Source of the DNA: Pardosa pseudoannulata
Lineage: Eukaryota; Arthropoda; Arachnida; Araneae; Lycosidae
Length of the DNA: 64,000 nt
Assembly: GCA_032207245.1 (NCBI GenBank)
Contig: CM063509.1
Span: 8,996,937 to 9,060,936, forward strand
Direction of reading: 5' to 3'
The notes beneath the pieces were generated by a model, which worked only from the letters and a program-made list of their open reading frames with translations, had not been told where the DNA came from and searched no databases. Positions 23,686 to 34,406 of the stretch are shown one piece after another. Both the position numbers and the translations under genes were made by a program. The first letter of the stretch is position 1. Every line of letters starts with the position of its first letter.

Positions 23686-25128
23686 ATGGATGTAGAGAGC
23701 ATTAAAAAGTTGAGAACTCCTACTAGGAGTAATTTTACTAAAGCTCTGAATAAGGCAATGGAAGCTTTAGAAAAGAAAGATGAGGACACTGATTCTTTGG
23801 CGTCACAGATTGTTCTTTTAGAACAAAAGTTTAAAGAATTAAAAGAATTAGATACGAAGGTTTTAAATATACTTCAAAACGATACTACATGCACTCAGGA
23901 AAATTTTAATGCAGAATATGAAGCAATTATTGCTTATGAGGATAGATTTTTAGAAACCAAAACTAGATTACAGAGGCGTTTGAATAATTTGGAAAAACCG
24001 AAAACCGAAGTAACTGTAATTAAAGATTCTTCCGAAAATGTAAATCGAAAATTCAGACTTCCGGAACTGGAATTAAAGCAATTTGATGGGAATATTAAAG
24101 AATGGCTGCAATGGTGGGGTCAGTTTAAAAAGATACACGAAAGTCCAGATATCGCAGAAGACGATAAGTTTCAATATCTTATTCAATCAACACTTAGAAA
24201 TTCTCCTGCCAGACAGTTAGTTGAATCCTTTCCTCCGTCTGGAAAAAATTATGATGATGCTGTCAAATGTTTGAAACAGCGATTCGGAAGAGATGATTTA
24301 TTAATCGAGGTTACTATAAGAGAGCTACTTTCAATTGTAATAAATAATGCAAATCCTCAAGGTCATAAATATTCTCTTGCTAAGCTTTATGATAATTTAG
24401 AAGGGCATCTGCGGTCTTTAAAATCATTAGGAGTTGCAAACGATAATTTTTCTTCAATATTACTCTTCCCTCTTATTGAATCATGTTTACCCAGGGATTT
24501 GATGAAAATTTATGAGCGAAATCACACTGAAATAATCGCATCAGAAACTACCGGAAATGCTAGATTGACTCATCTCTTAAATTTTCTTAAAAAGGAAATA
24601 GAATCAGAACAAAAACTAAACATTGCTCGTTCATTCGGAATAGATAGTAATAACAAAAAAATGATAACTCATTATTCTCGAGAAAAGGATAAACCAGCTG
24701 CCGCAGACTTATTCAATAGTTCAAAGTGGAATACAGATCCTAACGAACTAAAAAATAAAGCATGTATTTTTTGCGATAAATCGCATATGACTCAAGATTG
24801 TAGATCAGCAAAAAATTTAACGTACGAAAGGAAAAAGGAAATTCTTTTAAACCGCGGAATATGTTTTCGGTGTTTAAATTCTACAAATAAATCAAAACAC
24901 CTTGCGCGTTTTTGTAAAACGAAAGTTAATTGTTCGAAATGCAATGGACAGCATTTTGCTATAATGTGTAAAATGAATGATGAATATCCGGATAATAAAA
25001 ATAAAGAAAAGAAGTCGGAAGAAGTAGTTGTTACGGAGAGTTTGACTAATAAAACATGCATGCAACAAGTTTATTTACAAACATTAGTAGTTCAAATTCG
25101 GGGGAAAAATAATTCGTGTTCTCATTGA
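23686..25128 (+). CDS. BEL/Pao Gag polyprotein (480 aa frame)
   Basis: Structural protein that packages the retrotransposon RNA. The N-terminal third is charged and helical with Glu/Lys-rich coiled-coil character. The middle region (about 125-300) contains LKQFDGNIKEWLQWWGQF and is the conserved Gag/DUF1759-type core of BEL elements. Near residues 359-430 come three zinc knuckles: CIFCDKSHMTQDC, CFRCLN...C and CSKCNGQHFAIMC. The first ATG after the primer-binding region is the likely start. The frame closes at a stop just before the protease motif, which is in another frame. The region looks intact apart from that shift. Confidence 0.9.
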   Translation: MDVESIKKLRTPTRSNFTKALNKAMEALEKKDEDTDSLASQIVLLEQKFKELKELDTKVLNILQNDTTCTQENFNAEYEAIIAYEDRFLETKTRLQRRLNNLEKPKTEVTVIKDSSENVNRKFRLPELELKQFDGNIKEWLQWWGQFKKIHESPDIAEDDKFQYLIQSTLRNSPARQLVESFPPSGKNYDDAVKCLKQRFGRDDLLIEVTIRELLSIVINNANPQGHKYSLAKLYDNLEGHLRSLKSLGVANDNFSSILLFPLIESCLPRDLMKIYERNHTEIIASETTGNARLTHLLNFLKKEIESEQKLNIARSFGIDSNNKKMITHYSREKDKPAAADLFNSSKWNTDPNELKNKACIFCDKSHMTQDCRSAKNLTYERKKEILLNRGICFRCLNSTNKSKHLARFCKTKVNCSKCNGQHFAIMCKMNDEYPDNKNKEKKSEEVVVTESLTNKTCMQQVYLQTLVVQIRGKNNSCSH

Positions 25129-27811
25129 TACTGGATCACCACGGTCTTATATTTCGAAATATGCTGCAACCTTTATGAAGTATGAGGTCATAAATGAAGA
25201 ATCTATTTTGCATTCTTTATTTGGAGGTGTTGAGAAATTAGAAAACCATAAAAAATATTTGGTTCATTTAAGTAATGTCGATAATGGATATCATTGTAAT
25301 TTTGAAGTTTTGGATCAAGAAATCATTTGTTCTAATATTTCTAGAGTAAACTTATCTGCCTATACTAAGGAACTTAAATGTAATAATGTATTTTTAACTG
25401 ATGTTGTGCATGCATATAATGATCAATTGTTGTATCAATATTCACCCCTAGAGATTCATTTATTAATCGGGGCAGATGTTGCTGGTAAACTGCTCAATGG
25501 GGAAATAAAGAAACTTAGTTCAGGATTGGTATGTGTAGGAACTAAATTAGGCTGGACTCTTATGGGAAAAACAAAAGAAGTAGAAAAAAATGACAGTACA
25601 AATACAGTTCTATCCTGTCATGTGAATGATTCAACTATCTTAGATTTATGGAGATTAGACACACTTGGTATTAGTGATCCTAGTGAAAGGAAAACCAGGG
25701 AAGAATTAGAGCATTCGGCAAAAGAGCATTTTCTCCGAACTGTGACCAGAAATTCAGAAGGGAGATATCAAGTACGTCTACCTTGGGTTGAGGGTCATCC
25801 CCCCTTAACAAATTGTAAGGACATTTCTGAAAAGAGACTTGCAAATTGTATCAAATCCTTAAAAGGATTAGGAAAAATTGACGAGTACGAAACCATTTTT
25901 AAGGAATGGTTGGATCAGGGTATTATTGAGGAAGTAAGCAGTTTGGAACCAGAGCACTACTTACCTCACCGCCCTGTATTCAAAGAAAACTCCACTACAA
26001 AAATTAGGCCTGTTTTTGATGGTTCTGCCAGAAACAAGAATTCCCCTTCAATTAATGATTGCTTAGAAAAGGGGCCCAATTTGGTTGAGCTGATTCCTTC
26101 TGTTTTAAACAGATTTAGAATAGGAAAATACGGAGTTACCGCCGACATAGAAAAAGCATTTTTGCAAATTGAACTCCATGAACAAGACAGACCCTTTTTA
26201 AAGTTTTTGTGGTGGAAAGATGGGCAAAAGGAGCAGTTAAGAATTTTTCAGCATAGAAGGGTTGTTTTTGGGATAACATCCAGCCCTTTCTTACTGGGAG
26301 CTACTCTTGAATTTCATTTGAATAGTGTTCCTCTTGAATACCAAGAAACGGCCAAAAAACTTTTGAAGTCCTTTTATGTGGACAACTGCGTCCACAGCGT
26401 GGATAATGAAAAAGAGCTGGTGAAGTTTATTCATGAATCACAAGAAATCCTTAGTCCGGCAAAATTTAATTTACGAGGGTGGGAGCATACCCCTTTTGAG
26501 AACAATAAATCTGACCTAACATTGACAAAAACAGTCCCTGTCTTAGGATTAAAATGGGAAACTAAAAATGATGTTCTATCTGTTGATTTACGAGACATAG
26601 ATCCCATTGAAGAAGATCAACCCATAACTAAACGGATTATTTTGTCAATTGTTCACAAAATCTTTGACCCTATTGGATTTACCTGTCCAGTAACATTAAT
26701 ACCAAAATTAATGCTGCAAGAATGTTGGAAATTGAAACTGTCCTGGGATGCTAGTTTACCATCTGGGATGGCCAAAAAATTTGTCGAATGGAAAAATCAG
26801 CTGAAATTGTTAAGTGATATTTCTATCCCTAGATGTCTAGATAAAAATGATGGTGATAGGAAGATATCATTGCACATATTCTGTGATGCGTCAGAAAAAG
26901 CCTATGCTACGTGTATTTTTTTGAGAAGTGAAGGCCACCCTTCAACTGATTGCCAGTTAATACAAGCTAGAGCAAGAGTCGCCCCTTTGAAATCTATATC
27001 AGTATCTAGACTAGAACTTTTAGCTTGTAGTATAGGAGCAAGACTGTGTCAATCCGTGAAAACTAGTTTAGGAATGGAGCAAGTTGCTACACGGTATTGG
27101 TCTGATTCCAGTAATGCTCTATACTGGATCAAGAAGAACGAAAACTGGGCCACTTTTGTGTTTAATCGTGTTAAAGAAATTCGTCTTCTGAGTGACCCAG
27201 AAGATTGGTATCACATATCCGGCCATCAGAATCCTGCCGATTTACCCTCACGGGGTTGTAGCATTGAAAATTTGGCTAGGTCTAATTGGTGGTTAGAACC
27301 TCATTGGTTGAAAAACCTACAGGATAATTGGCCTAAATCCAATATTTTTCCCGATGAAGAAATTGTAAATGCTGAAAAAAGGAAAACAGTTGTTAGCGTC
27401 ACAAATACAGAAGGGGAAGACAAAATCTATGATATTTTCTCCTCTTTCCATAAACTTCTTACGGTCGTATCCTGGATTTATAGATTTGTAAATAATTGCA
27501 AGGTGAAGAAGAATTTTAGAAAATCAGGACGCATAACTTTGGAAGAAAGAAATCAATCAGAAGTATCATTGTTGAAGTTAGTACAGCGAGAATCTTTCAC
27601 AGGATCAAGCGACAAACGTCTTCAAAAACTGCAAATTCTTGAGGATGAAAACGGGCTTTTCCGAATTAAGACTAGACTTTCATTGAAGGACGATTTGAAA
27701 AACTTCAAATTTCTTAAGTGTTCCGACGACAACTCCATCGACAACACAGTTGTTCCAAATAAGACAAGACTAGGACGGACTATTAAAATTCCCGAAAGGT
27801 TGGATCTCTAA
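25112..27811 (+). CDS. BEL/Pao Pol: protease, reverse transcriptase, RNase H; integrase missing
   Basis: The protease motif LIDTGSPRSY is coded at about 25121-25150, before the first ATG (25175), so the natural product is fused to or shifted from Gag. RT carries KIRPVFDGSA, TADIEKAFLQI, FGITSSPFLL and the catalytic box as YVDN (26375-26386) rather than YVDD, a variant I believe occurs in this group. RNase H acidic residues are visible in FCDAS, RLELLA and WSDSSNALYW. After the post-RNase H region the frame goes from RIKTRLSLKDD straight to a C-terminal tail ending RTIKIPERLDL; the HHCC zinc finger and DDE core of integrase are absent. The frame stays open to the last stop, so a single in-frame deletion is likely. 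Confidence 0.92.
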   Translation: MRVLIDTGSPRSYISKYAATFMKYEVINEESILHSLFGGVEKLENHKKYLVHLSNVDNGYHCNFEVLDQEIICSNISRVNLSAYTKELKCNNVFLTDVVHAYNDQLLYQYSPLEIHLLIGADVAGKLLNGEIKKLSSGLVCVGTKLGWTLMGKTKEVEKNDSTNTVLSCHVNDSTILDLWRLDTLGISDPSERKTREELEHSAKEHFLRTVTRNSEGRYQVRLPWVEGHPPLTNCKDISEKRLANCIKSLKGLGKIDEYETIFKEWLDQGIIEEVSSLEPEHYLPHRPVFKENSTTKIRPVFDGSARNKNSPSINDCLEKGPNLVELIPSVLNRFRIGKYGVTADIEKAFLQIELHEQDRPFLKFLWWKDGQKEQLRIFQHRRVVFGITSSPFLLGATLEFHLNSVPLEYQETAKKLLKSFYVDNCVHSVDNEKELVKFIHESQEILSPAKFNLRGWEHTPFENNKSDLTLTKTVPVLGLKWETKNDVLSVDLRDIDPIEEDQPITKRIILSIVHKIFDPIGFTCPVTLIPKLMLQECWKLKLSWDASLPSGMAKKFVEWKNQLKLLSDISIPRCLDKNDGDRKISLHIFCDASEKAYATCIFLRSEGHPSTDCQLIQARARVAPLKSISVSRLELLACSIGARLCQSVKTSLGMEQVATRYWSDSSNALYWIKKNENWATFVFNRVKEIRLLSDPEDWYHISGHQNPADLPSRGCSIENLARSNWWLEPHWLKNLQDNWPKSNIFPDEEIVNAEKRKTVVSVTNTEGEDKIYDIFSSFHKLLTVVSWIYRFVNNCKVKKNFRKSGRITLEERNQSEVSLLKLVQRESFTGSSDKRLQKLQILEDENGLFRIKTRLSLKDDLKNFKFLKCSDDNSIDNTVVPNKTRLGRTIKIPERLDL

Positions 27812-27856
27812 TATAGTTGTTGAGATGTGGGACTTCCACACCTCAAGGTGGGAGTA

Positions 27857-28264
27857 TGTGAGATCCACTTTATAAATCTAGATTTATTTTGATGAGTATA
27901 TTTATTTGTACATTGTGGCAACAAGCTAGTTCTCTTCTTTAAGTTTTGTTAACAGTTTTTTGATGGCAGTGTTTTGAAAAAGAGGCATCTTGTGATGTCT
28001 ATGTAACTTATGAAAATGGGCTTAGTTTGCCCGAAAGTTGGTGATATCTGTTCTTTTATCTTTATTTGTTTTATATTGAATTGTGCTGTCTAAAGAATAA
28101 ATATTTTAAAAGACATTCTCAAGTTTTGTTTTCAAAGTCCTGTTTAGAGACGAATCTTTTGGAATCATCAAGATAGAGATCCCGTTATGAACCTGGAAAA
28201 TTACAGGTAAGAGATATTTTACTCTTACAATTTGATATCTGTTTTTGGAAGTAGAATCCCAAAA
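27857..28264 (+). repeat. 3' LTR of the BEL element
   Basis: Preceded by a purine-rich AAGGTGGGAG tract, the probable plus-strand primer. It is 408 bp, nearly identical to the 5' LTR. Confidence 0.95.
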
Positions 28265-28458
28265 GCGGCAATAAAACTACACTATCCCCAATTATATAAT
28301 ATTTTTATGATCCTGTCTCTTTCTGATTGTGGAAATAATATACAAATTCACAGAAAGCATCGCTAAGATATTTCACCAATTTTAGAAATCGCTGCCAATG
28401 TACTTAGCCAATCACAGGCCGAGTGGAATACCAGGTTCCAGGCGCTTGTCACTAAATA

Positions 28459-28850
28459 AGCTGAGCTCGTGAATTTGTCCATAGGATCACTAGACCTTAG
28501 ACATCACAGTTGATCAACAGACCTAACCAATCAGATTCATTTCGGTTTTGAAGACATCCTAGTAACCCTAGAATGGCTTACAGTTTGGCTTCATTTTTCT
28601 ATGCATTTGATGATTCAAAACTTCGTCTTAACGTAATTATTGGATTAAAGGGAGCATCTTTGAAAGTAGCCCATTTTGTCTCTGTTTTTCTAAATGTAGA
28701 TCATGAAATAGATTATAATGGTTCGTTTGTTTTTAACGTATTTGGTCTTTCATCAACATGCTTATTGTAGGGACTTGTGTAAGGACCCCCCCCCTTACTT
28801 TTGTCAAATTGAGTATTGAAGTATTTATACAGTTTAGTTAATTTTTATTA
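28459..28850. other. Spacer with a 65-codon open frame of unknown meaning
   Basis: A frame at 28573-28770 (+) starts MAYSLASFFYAFDDSK after a CCAATCA motif near 28530. It matches nothing I recognise and has no supporting splice or repeat context, so it is not called as a gene. Confidence 0.3.
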
Positions 28851-28858
28851 TCTGTTAA

Positions 28859-29793
28859 GGTATACGTCTACGTTCAGAAAACTTTTTTCTTTACACGTAG
28901 AAACTAAATCATGTTTTTACATTTTTAGATTTATTTTTTATATTATCATAGAGAATTGCACTTTAAAAATTTATTCCTGGAGATTTTTTATAAAATTTCT
29001 AATATATGAAGAAAATTTAGTTAAAAAATCGGGTTTTTTCAAAAGGTCTAATTTTTTTAATAAATTATTTCAATTTTTTTTTGAAGCAACCCATTTCTTA
29101 TACACTGGACTAGTGAATCACCTAAAATCTTTGCTTAATTTACATTTGGTAAAAAATGTTGGTCTTTCAAAATCACACACATTGAATTTTTAACGAATTT
29201 TTATTACCTTTATATCTAACTAAGACTGTAACATTATTAAAAATTATCCAAATGTAAAGCTTTTAGGTCATTCACTAGTAAATACTATCAAAAACATTCA
29301 TAATAATTTTCAACAAAATATTTTAAGAACTTTTTGAGAAATCACGTTTTAAGTTTCAACATTTTATTAAAAATACCGTCCTGAGAAAATCGCATTTGAA
29401 GTTTATGAAAGCAACTTGTTAAAGTTTTATTAAAAAATTAAAATACATGTTTAAAATTCCCCACACTTTCTTGCTTCAAAACTATCTAATTTCCAAGTTG
29501 CTAATTATTAAAAATACTAGAGAAATGTTTAACTAATCTTCATGAAAATTTAAAAAGTTTTGTCCAAAAAATGCTCTTTAAAAGGCTTTAAATTCACAAC
29601 TTCCGGTTCCGAAATCGCTACTTCCGTTTTGTTTTGACGGCTGTCACTGAAGGTTAAACAGCTGTAACTTTTCTTTAAAATGCCGTAGAGACAAAACAAA
29701 AACAGATTTAGAAGCCTAAAAGTTGAAATTTTACAATAGAGAAATTAAAAAAAAAAAATATGATTTTTAGCAAAAAATGACGTTTTTGATACC
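28859..29793. mobile_element. 0.94-kb TTAA-flanked family, copy 3
   Basis: TTAA at 28855-28858 and 29794-29797. The left end AAGGTATACGTCTACGTT is complete. The right end keeps only the last bases (GATACCTT) after ATGACGTTTTT, with the AACGTAGACG part deleted. Collinear with copies 1 and 2. Confidence 0.8.
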
Positions 29794-29797
29794 TTAA

Positions 29798-30167
29798 GTA
29801 AAAATAATTTTGTGCTGTCTTGTCATTCTGAGTGAGGTCTGAATTTGACTTACATCGGCCCTTACTTTAATTTACATTAATTAAAAACATTTCAAACATT
29901 AGAAACAAATTTTCATCAATTTTTTAGTGATATAGTACAAAGACTGAGAAATGCTGTTTCCTACAAATAGGCTTTATGAAGCAAACTTGAACTTCCTCCA
30001 GTATCTTGTAAAAATTTAAGATAATCAAGCATTTCAATATATTTAATAAATATCTACTGTGCACAGACATGTAAATTACATTGCATGAAAACCTTTCCTA
30101 GTAAATAAATTAATTTTGAGTTGATTTTTACCTTTTTAAAGCGTAAAAAGTACTTAAACAGATTTAT
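29798..30167. other. A+T-rich spacer
   Basis: No feature recognised. Confidence 0.5.
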
Positions 30168-30175
30168 AAATAATC

Positions 30176-31311
30176 CAGTGTCGTGCGGTAGGTGTTCAAG
30201 CAGGGTGTGCAGAGAGCAACAACAACAATAATAATAAAACCATAAAAATGTACATTAAACACTTCTTTAACGTTTATTATTCATTTGTACACAAAATCCA
30301 TACGTCTATCCGTATTACTAATAAAATAACGAAAAGCTTATACTTCCCCGAAAAACTTATATTTTCAGCAAACGTAGCACCACACGGCCCCCGCCGCTGC
30401 GGTGCCTCATCGGGATACTCATGGGTGCCGACAAACCGAAAGTCTAGTCCACGTGCAGAGGATTTCGCTGCACGCTGGCGCAATAAAACGAACTGTTTCT
30501 CGCTCGGTCGGTGGATTAAATTATATTTATTAATTGTTTATGACATTTGGAAATCATATCTTCCGCGAAAAGCATCTTCACAATTTTTAAAAACAAAACC
30601 AGGGATAGGGTGTTAGAGATATAACTTATATACTGTATGTAAAACACAATGAATGGTAAAATTTGGACTGTTCTATTAGAATTCGTTTCTTTTTTGTCTA
30701 ACAAAACAAAATTGTTTTTCAGCGAATTATTTCTATAATACATCACCGAAATTATTTGACGACACTGAAACATTTCCCTTTATATTGATGAAATACTTCT
30801 TTTATATTTCCATGAAAACAAAATCTTACAATATATAAATTTAAACATTAACCGTCTGCAAAATCGTAAGACCAGTTAATCAGTTAAAAAACTAAAATCG
30901 CTTCAGCACATAAATCCCCGCTCTAGTACAACGCTTAATAACCCGTACCTTCGGAAGATTCTGAATGCCAAGTGCAGGAAAAATAGCTGCACTTGCTTCA
31001 GTGCTATAGTATGCTGTGCTTCTCCAGTAGCGCATATATATAAATCGTGATTTTCTATTAGAGCGCAGTGCGTACACATAAAAATTTCTCATGTTGGTTT
31101 GCTTTTGAACGCGCTACGTGGTGCAGCACCTAGTACCGCACGCACTGCTAGAATCCAAGCAAGCAAATCAACATATTTTAATATATTATAAATAATATTT
31201 ATTATAATACCATATAAAGATAGGTAGACAGAGGTGCAGAAAATTATTGTCCCTCATAATTTTGCTAGGGTGTGCAGTGCACACCCTGCACATATGGACC
31301 GCACGCCACTG
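30176..31311. mobile_element. hAT-type non-autonomous element
   Basis: Starts CAGTGTCGTGCGGTAGG and ends (other strand) CAGTGGCGTGCGGTCC; GCAGGGTGTGC occurs just inside both ends. Flanked by AAATAATC and AAATTATC, an 8-bp duplication with one mismatch. A G+C-richer core (30375-30500) gives overlapping frames on both strands that resemble no transposase I can identify. Confidence 0.8.
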
Positions 31312-31506
31312 AAATTATCATAGTATTCAATCAGTTAATTACAGCATCTTGCATGTGAATTTTAATATTTTCATACATGGAAGTATAAGTAACGGACATT
31401 TTTAAAAATGTTTTAAAAATCAGTAACAATCGTTAAGAATTTGACAATTTATTTGTGATTAGGGATGTAAATTATACACAAAATAAATGAAGCGGTTTTA
31501 CTTATA

Positions 31507-32998
31507 CAGTCAGTACCGGCTATATGGTCAGTTTTCTAAAGCCCCGTCTAACTTAATAGGAAAGATGTGTTAAAGTGCAACGCTTATACAGTCATTTTCT
31601 TTTTCTTGTTACCGGTCAAGTTCGTGCGACATTGGAGAGGACCTGAATTCAAGCCTTTATTTCCCTCCCTTTCCCTCTTTCTTGTTTGTGTAGACATCAC
31701 CTCTCTCACTTCTCTTGCCCCCTGACAAGAGGAGGACATCAGTCTGTTTATGGGTTGAAGTTGTCTCTCCCTGCTTAAATTGAAATGGAGACGAAACAAG
31801 TAAAGGAAAATTTGCATTTGGATCACACGTCACGAATAAGAACGTTCATTTTTTAATTAAGGCTTAGAAAAGAAAGAATTGGTCATTTGCTGCCAAAAAT
31901 GAATTGATTGAAAGTTTTAAAAAATCTACATGGTTTCCGCGCACCTGGAAAGTCGGGAAAAATCATGGATTTAGACAATGGATTAATTTTGTCTTGGAAA
32001 GTCTTGATTTTTCAAGTAAAATGAGTAAAAGTCATGGAAAGTCATGGATCCGCTAAACTACCGATTTAAAAAAAATGCATTGAATTGTTTAATTCTATTT
32101 TTAATTGTCATTTGGCTGAAGTTACTGAGTTTGGTATTTATGCATTATCCTATTGACCCTATTGCCAAGTAAAATTTGTTGTTCCCCAAGGAAACTCGAA
32201 GCAAGAAAGCTTAATGGGTGGGTAAATGTATATTATTCTGGTTTTTTCTTAAATTGTAGATTAAAATGTTATTAATATAATAATAATTATTTTTTAATAA
32301 AAATTAGTTAAGATTTTTGCACAAAATATAAGTTTATCTCTAGGGATATTGTATATAAACATTATAGGGTTATATTTGGCTATTATTCGTGGTCACCCGG
32401 ATAATACCAAAGTACCCTGAATTCAAATTGGAAACATTTTGATTGAAAAATGGCTATATGATTAAACTTAGGTATGTAGATACAACAATTTATTTTTATG
32501 TATGCGAGTTTATTAACACTTATAAAGTAAGTTTATAGTTTTTTTATGATAAAATTCCTGTCATTTCTCTAAAGGCATATATTTTATTTGTATGTACATC
32601 AGAAGTTTTATTCATATATACTTTAACGAAAGCTTTTTAAAGTCATGGAAAATGATCCGCTAAGTCGGGGAAAGTCATGAATAGTCATGGATTTGAAAAA
32701 TTTTATTTTGGCAGATACCATGAATCTAATCTTTTAAAGGCTGTTTACGCCAAAGCAAAATCGATTATCCGGACGACATTAAACAACATTTTAGCTGCCA
32801 AACTTTGGTCCTTAAGTCTTGAAATCGGTGATTAAGAAAGAGAAAACGTCAGCGCCTGTCACCTTATGGGAATGTGGATAAAGCTCTTCTGTTATGGATT
32901 AAAAATACATGGTATACGCACAATAGGGTTTTATTGTTCCGCATATAGGGTCTGATTTTTCTGGACCGCTGAGCTGATCATATAACCGATACAGACTG
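31507..32998. mobile_element. Tigger-like TA-flanked element with nested insertion
   Basis: The left end CAGTCAGTACCGGCTATATG and the right end read in reverse, CAGTCTGTATCGGTTATATG, form inverted repeats that continue ATCAG/GTCAG; TA lies outside both (31505-31506, 32999-33000). About 0.7 kb remains when the nested element at 31929-32722 is discounted. No transposase is visible. Confidence 0.65.
31929..32722. mobile_element. hAT-like family with 6-bp duplications, copy B
   Basis: Starts CATGGTTTCCGCG, ends GGCAGATACCATG, flanked by AATCTA on both sides (31923-31928, 32723-32728). Collinear with copy A (20649-21391). It lies inside a Tigger-like element. Confidence 0.85.
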
Positions 32999-33000
32999 TA

Positions 33001-34120
33001 CCTTTAATTTTTTTTTGTGCGTACTACCCTTTCGTTAAATCAGAGTTTGCAGTACAAACTTTTAAGCTTTGGAAACAGTGAAATAACTGCTCCATCTAGT
33101 TTGTATAAGATGTTCAATATTTTATAATTTCTATAATTTTGTCCAATACATTTACATAAAAATTGATCACTTTTTTACAGATATTTATTTATTTTAAAAT
33201 ACTCAGTTCTTGGTTATTTACTAAAGCTTTGGGTAAATATTAAAAAAAAAAAAAAAAAAAAAAACACACATTTGTCCACCATGTTGCCAGGGTTGTCAGG
33301 TTGCCAGTTTGTCAGGGTGTTACTTGGTATATGTAAATACTTGTTTAAATTGTTCATTTTTTTCCTTTTGTATGTTTGCCATATGAAAATAGCTTAATTT
33401 GCATTAATAGTTCTATGTCCCGTGTAGGACGTAGTTTCTGTACTACTGAAAGCCTGTAATGCACAAAAATAAACTAGACAAATTCATTAAATACATTATA
33501 TTTGTGACTAATCTGTTTTCTGGTTCAATAAATGCGAGATTAAACTGTTACCCTGGAAACTTTCATTAAGGGTTTTTAAGGATAATAGTTATAAAGTTAT
33601 ATTCCCCTAGAATAATTCATAGTACTTTATATATGCACGTAGATATTTTGCTCAACCAATTCATATTAACCGTCGACAAGTGGCAGTAACAATTTCGTCG
33701 GAACTTCGTGCAAGCGAGGGGAGAGCAGAAGCGAAAAACCAAAAAGCCAGCCCGAGATTTAGCCTTCGCCCGTCTTTAGTACTACATCCAGTAGTTCAGC
33801 AGCCAGATAGTCCCGCAGTTGTTCTACTTCACGCCATAGGTACCGAAGTGCTGATACATTTGAATTCGCATATCTCACACACATGTGGTCGGTATAAGTA
33901 TCGTAACCTAAAGTCTTATTATTCTTGTAAACGTTTGCAAGACTGGACTAGATATTTTAATAACTAAGTCATTAAATAAGCGTCTTACAATCTTAAACAG
34001 GGAAGGCATTACTTAACAGTAGATTTACAGATGTTGATCCTATACCTATTTTTACTGAAGTGAGCCCATTTGACTCATACAAGAAAACGGAAATTTTTTG
34101 CAAAGAAAATAGGTCCAAAT
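33001..34120. other. Spacer with poly-A run and a G+C-richer island
   Basis: A poly-A run at about 33241-33263. The segment 33665-33860 is clearly less A+T-rich than its surroundings and holds several CpGs and an open frame without ATG. It could be an old exon, a promoter or an element fragment. No function is assigned. Confidence 0.35.
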
Positions 34121-34124
34121 TAAT

Positions 34125-34406
34125 TTAAATGAAATATTTATTATTAAAAAATTCACGGAAAACATATTTTACATATAAAATCTGTTTTTGAAACCCTTTT
34201 TCCGCAAGCATTTTTATTCCATTGACCACACTGGTTTCTGCATCTGTTTCTAAACAATAAACTGCCCTTCCGTTTGAAACTAAAGCCAGAATTGTCATAA
34301 TTTGAGAATTTGCCCTACTGCGTGAAATTGCCTTATACTCTTGAGCAAGCTCTAAACAGCTCATTTGTTGCCACACCCCTCGACTTATTCTCGACTCAGA
34401 AGTAAA
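34125..34406 (-). pseudogene. Exon-like fragment, unknown gene, part of a repeated family
   Basis: On the minus strand, TTCCTGTACCAATTTCAG (ending about 34407) is a good splice acceptor. It is followed by more than 90 open codons containing RGVWQQMSCLELAQEYKAIS, ILALVSNGRAVYCLE and GIKMLAEKGFQ, with AATAAA just before the stop. I do not recognise the protein. Parts recur: the acceptor region at 51474-51560, and the part coding SRSRANSQIM...GRAVYC inside the foldback element at 51187-51270 and at 60073-60165. Recurrence suggests captured or retro-copied gene pieces rather than a single host gene. Confidence 0.4.

Larger units (their letters stand above)
23148..28264 (+). mobile_element. BEL/Pao LTR retrotransposon, integrase-deleted
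   Basis: LTRs of 408 bp at both ends, 5-bp duplication GCGGC outside (23143-23147, 28265-28269). Order: LTR, primer-binding region, gag, protease, reverse transcriptase, RNase H, short pol C-terminus, purine-rich tract, LTR; this protease-RT-RH order and the RT motifs identify BEL/Pao. The total length of 5.1 kb is short for the family because the integrase zinc finger and catalytic core are absent. It lies inside a Mutator-like element. Confidence 0.92.
22579..28449. mobile_element. Mutator-like foldback element, split by a BEL retrotransposon
   Basis: A perfect 9-bp duplication CACTAAATA (22570-22578, 28450-28458) flanks inverted ends starting ACAGGCGCCTGGAACCTGG and ACAAGCGCCTGGAACCTGG. 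The inverted arms extend about 92 bp (to about 22672 and from about 28357) with scattered mismatches. A 9-bp duplication with long inverted repeats is the pattern of Mutator-like elements. Outside the BEL insert, roughly 0.75 kb remains, with no transposase, so this is a MITE-like derivative. Confidence 0.8.

Noticed and set aside
28573..28770. 65-codon ORF as a host gene
   Set aside because: No recognised domain, splice signal or repeat-independent support; length is within chance for open frames here.
30248..30773. Frames inside the hAT element at 30.2 kb as transposase
   Set aside because: No hAT dimerisation or BED zinc-finger motif could be seen; opposite-strand frames are equally long.
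33680..33967. 95-codon frame in the G+C-richer island
   Set aside because: It has no ATG start and no recognisable domain; kept only as a composition note.
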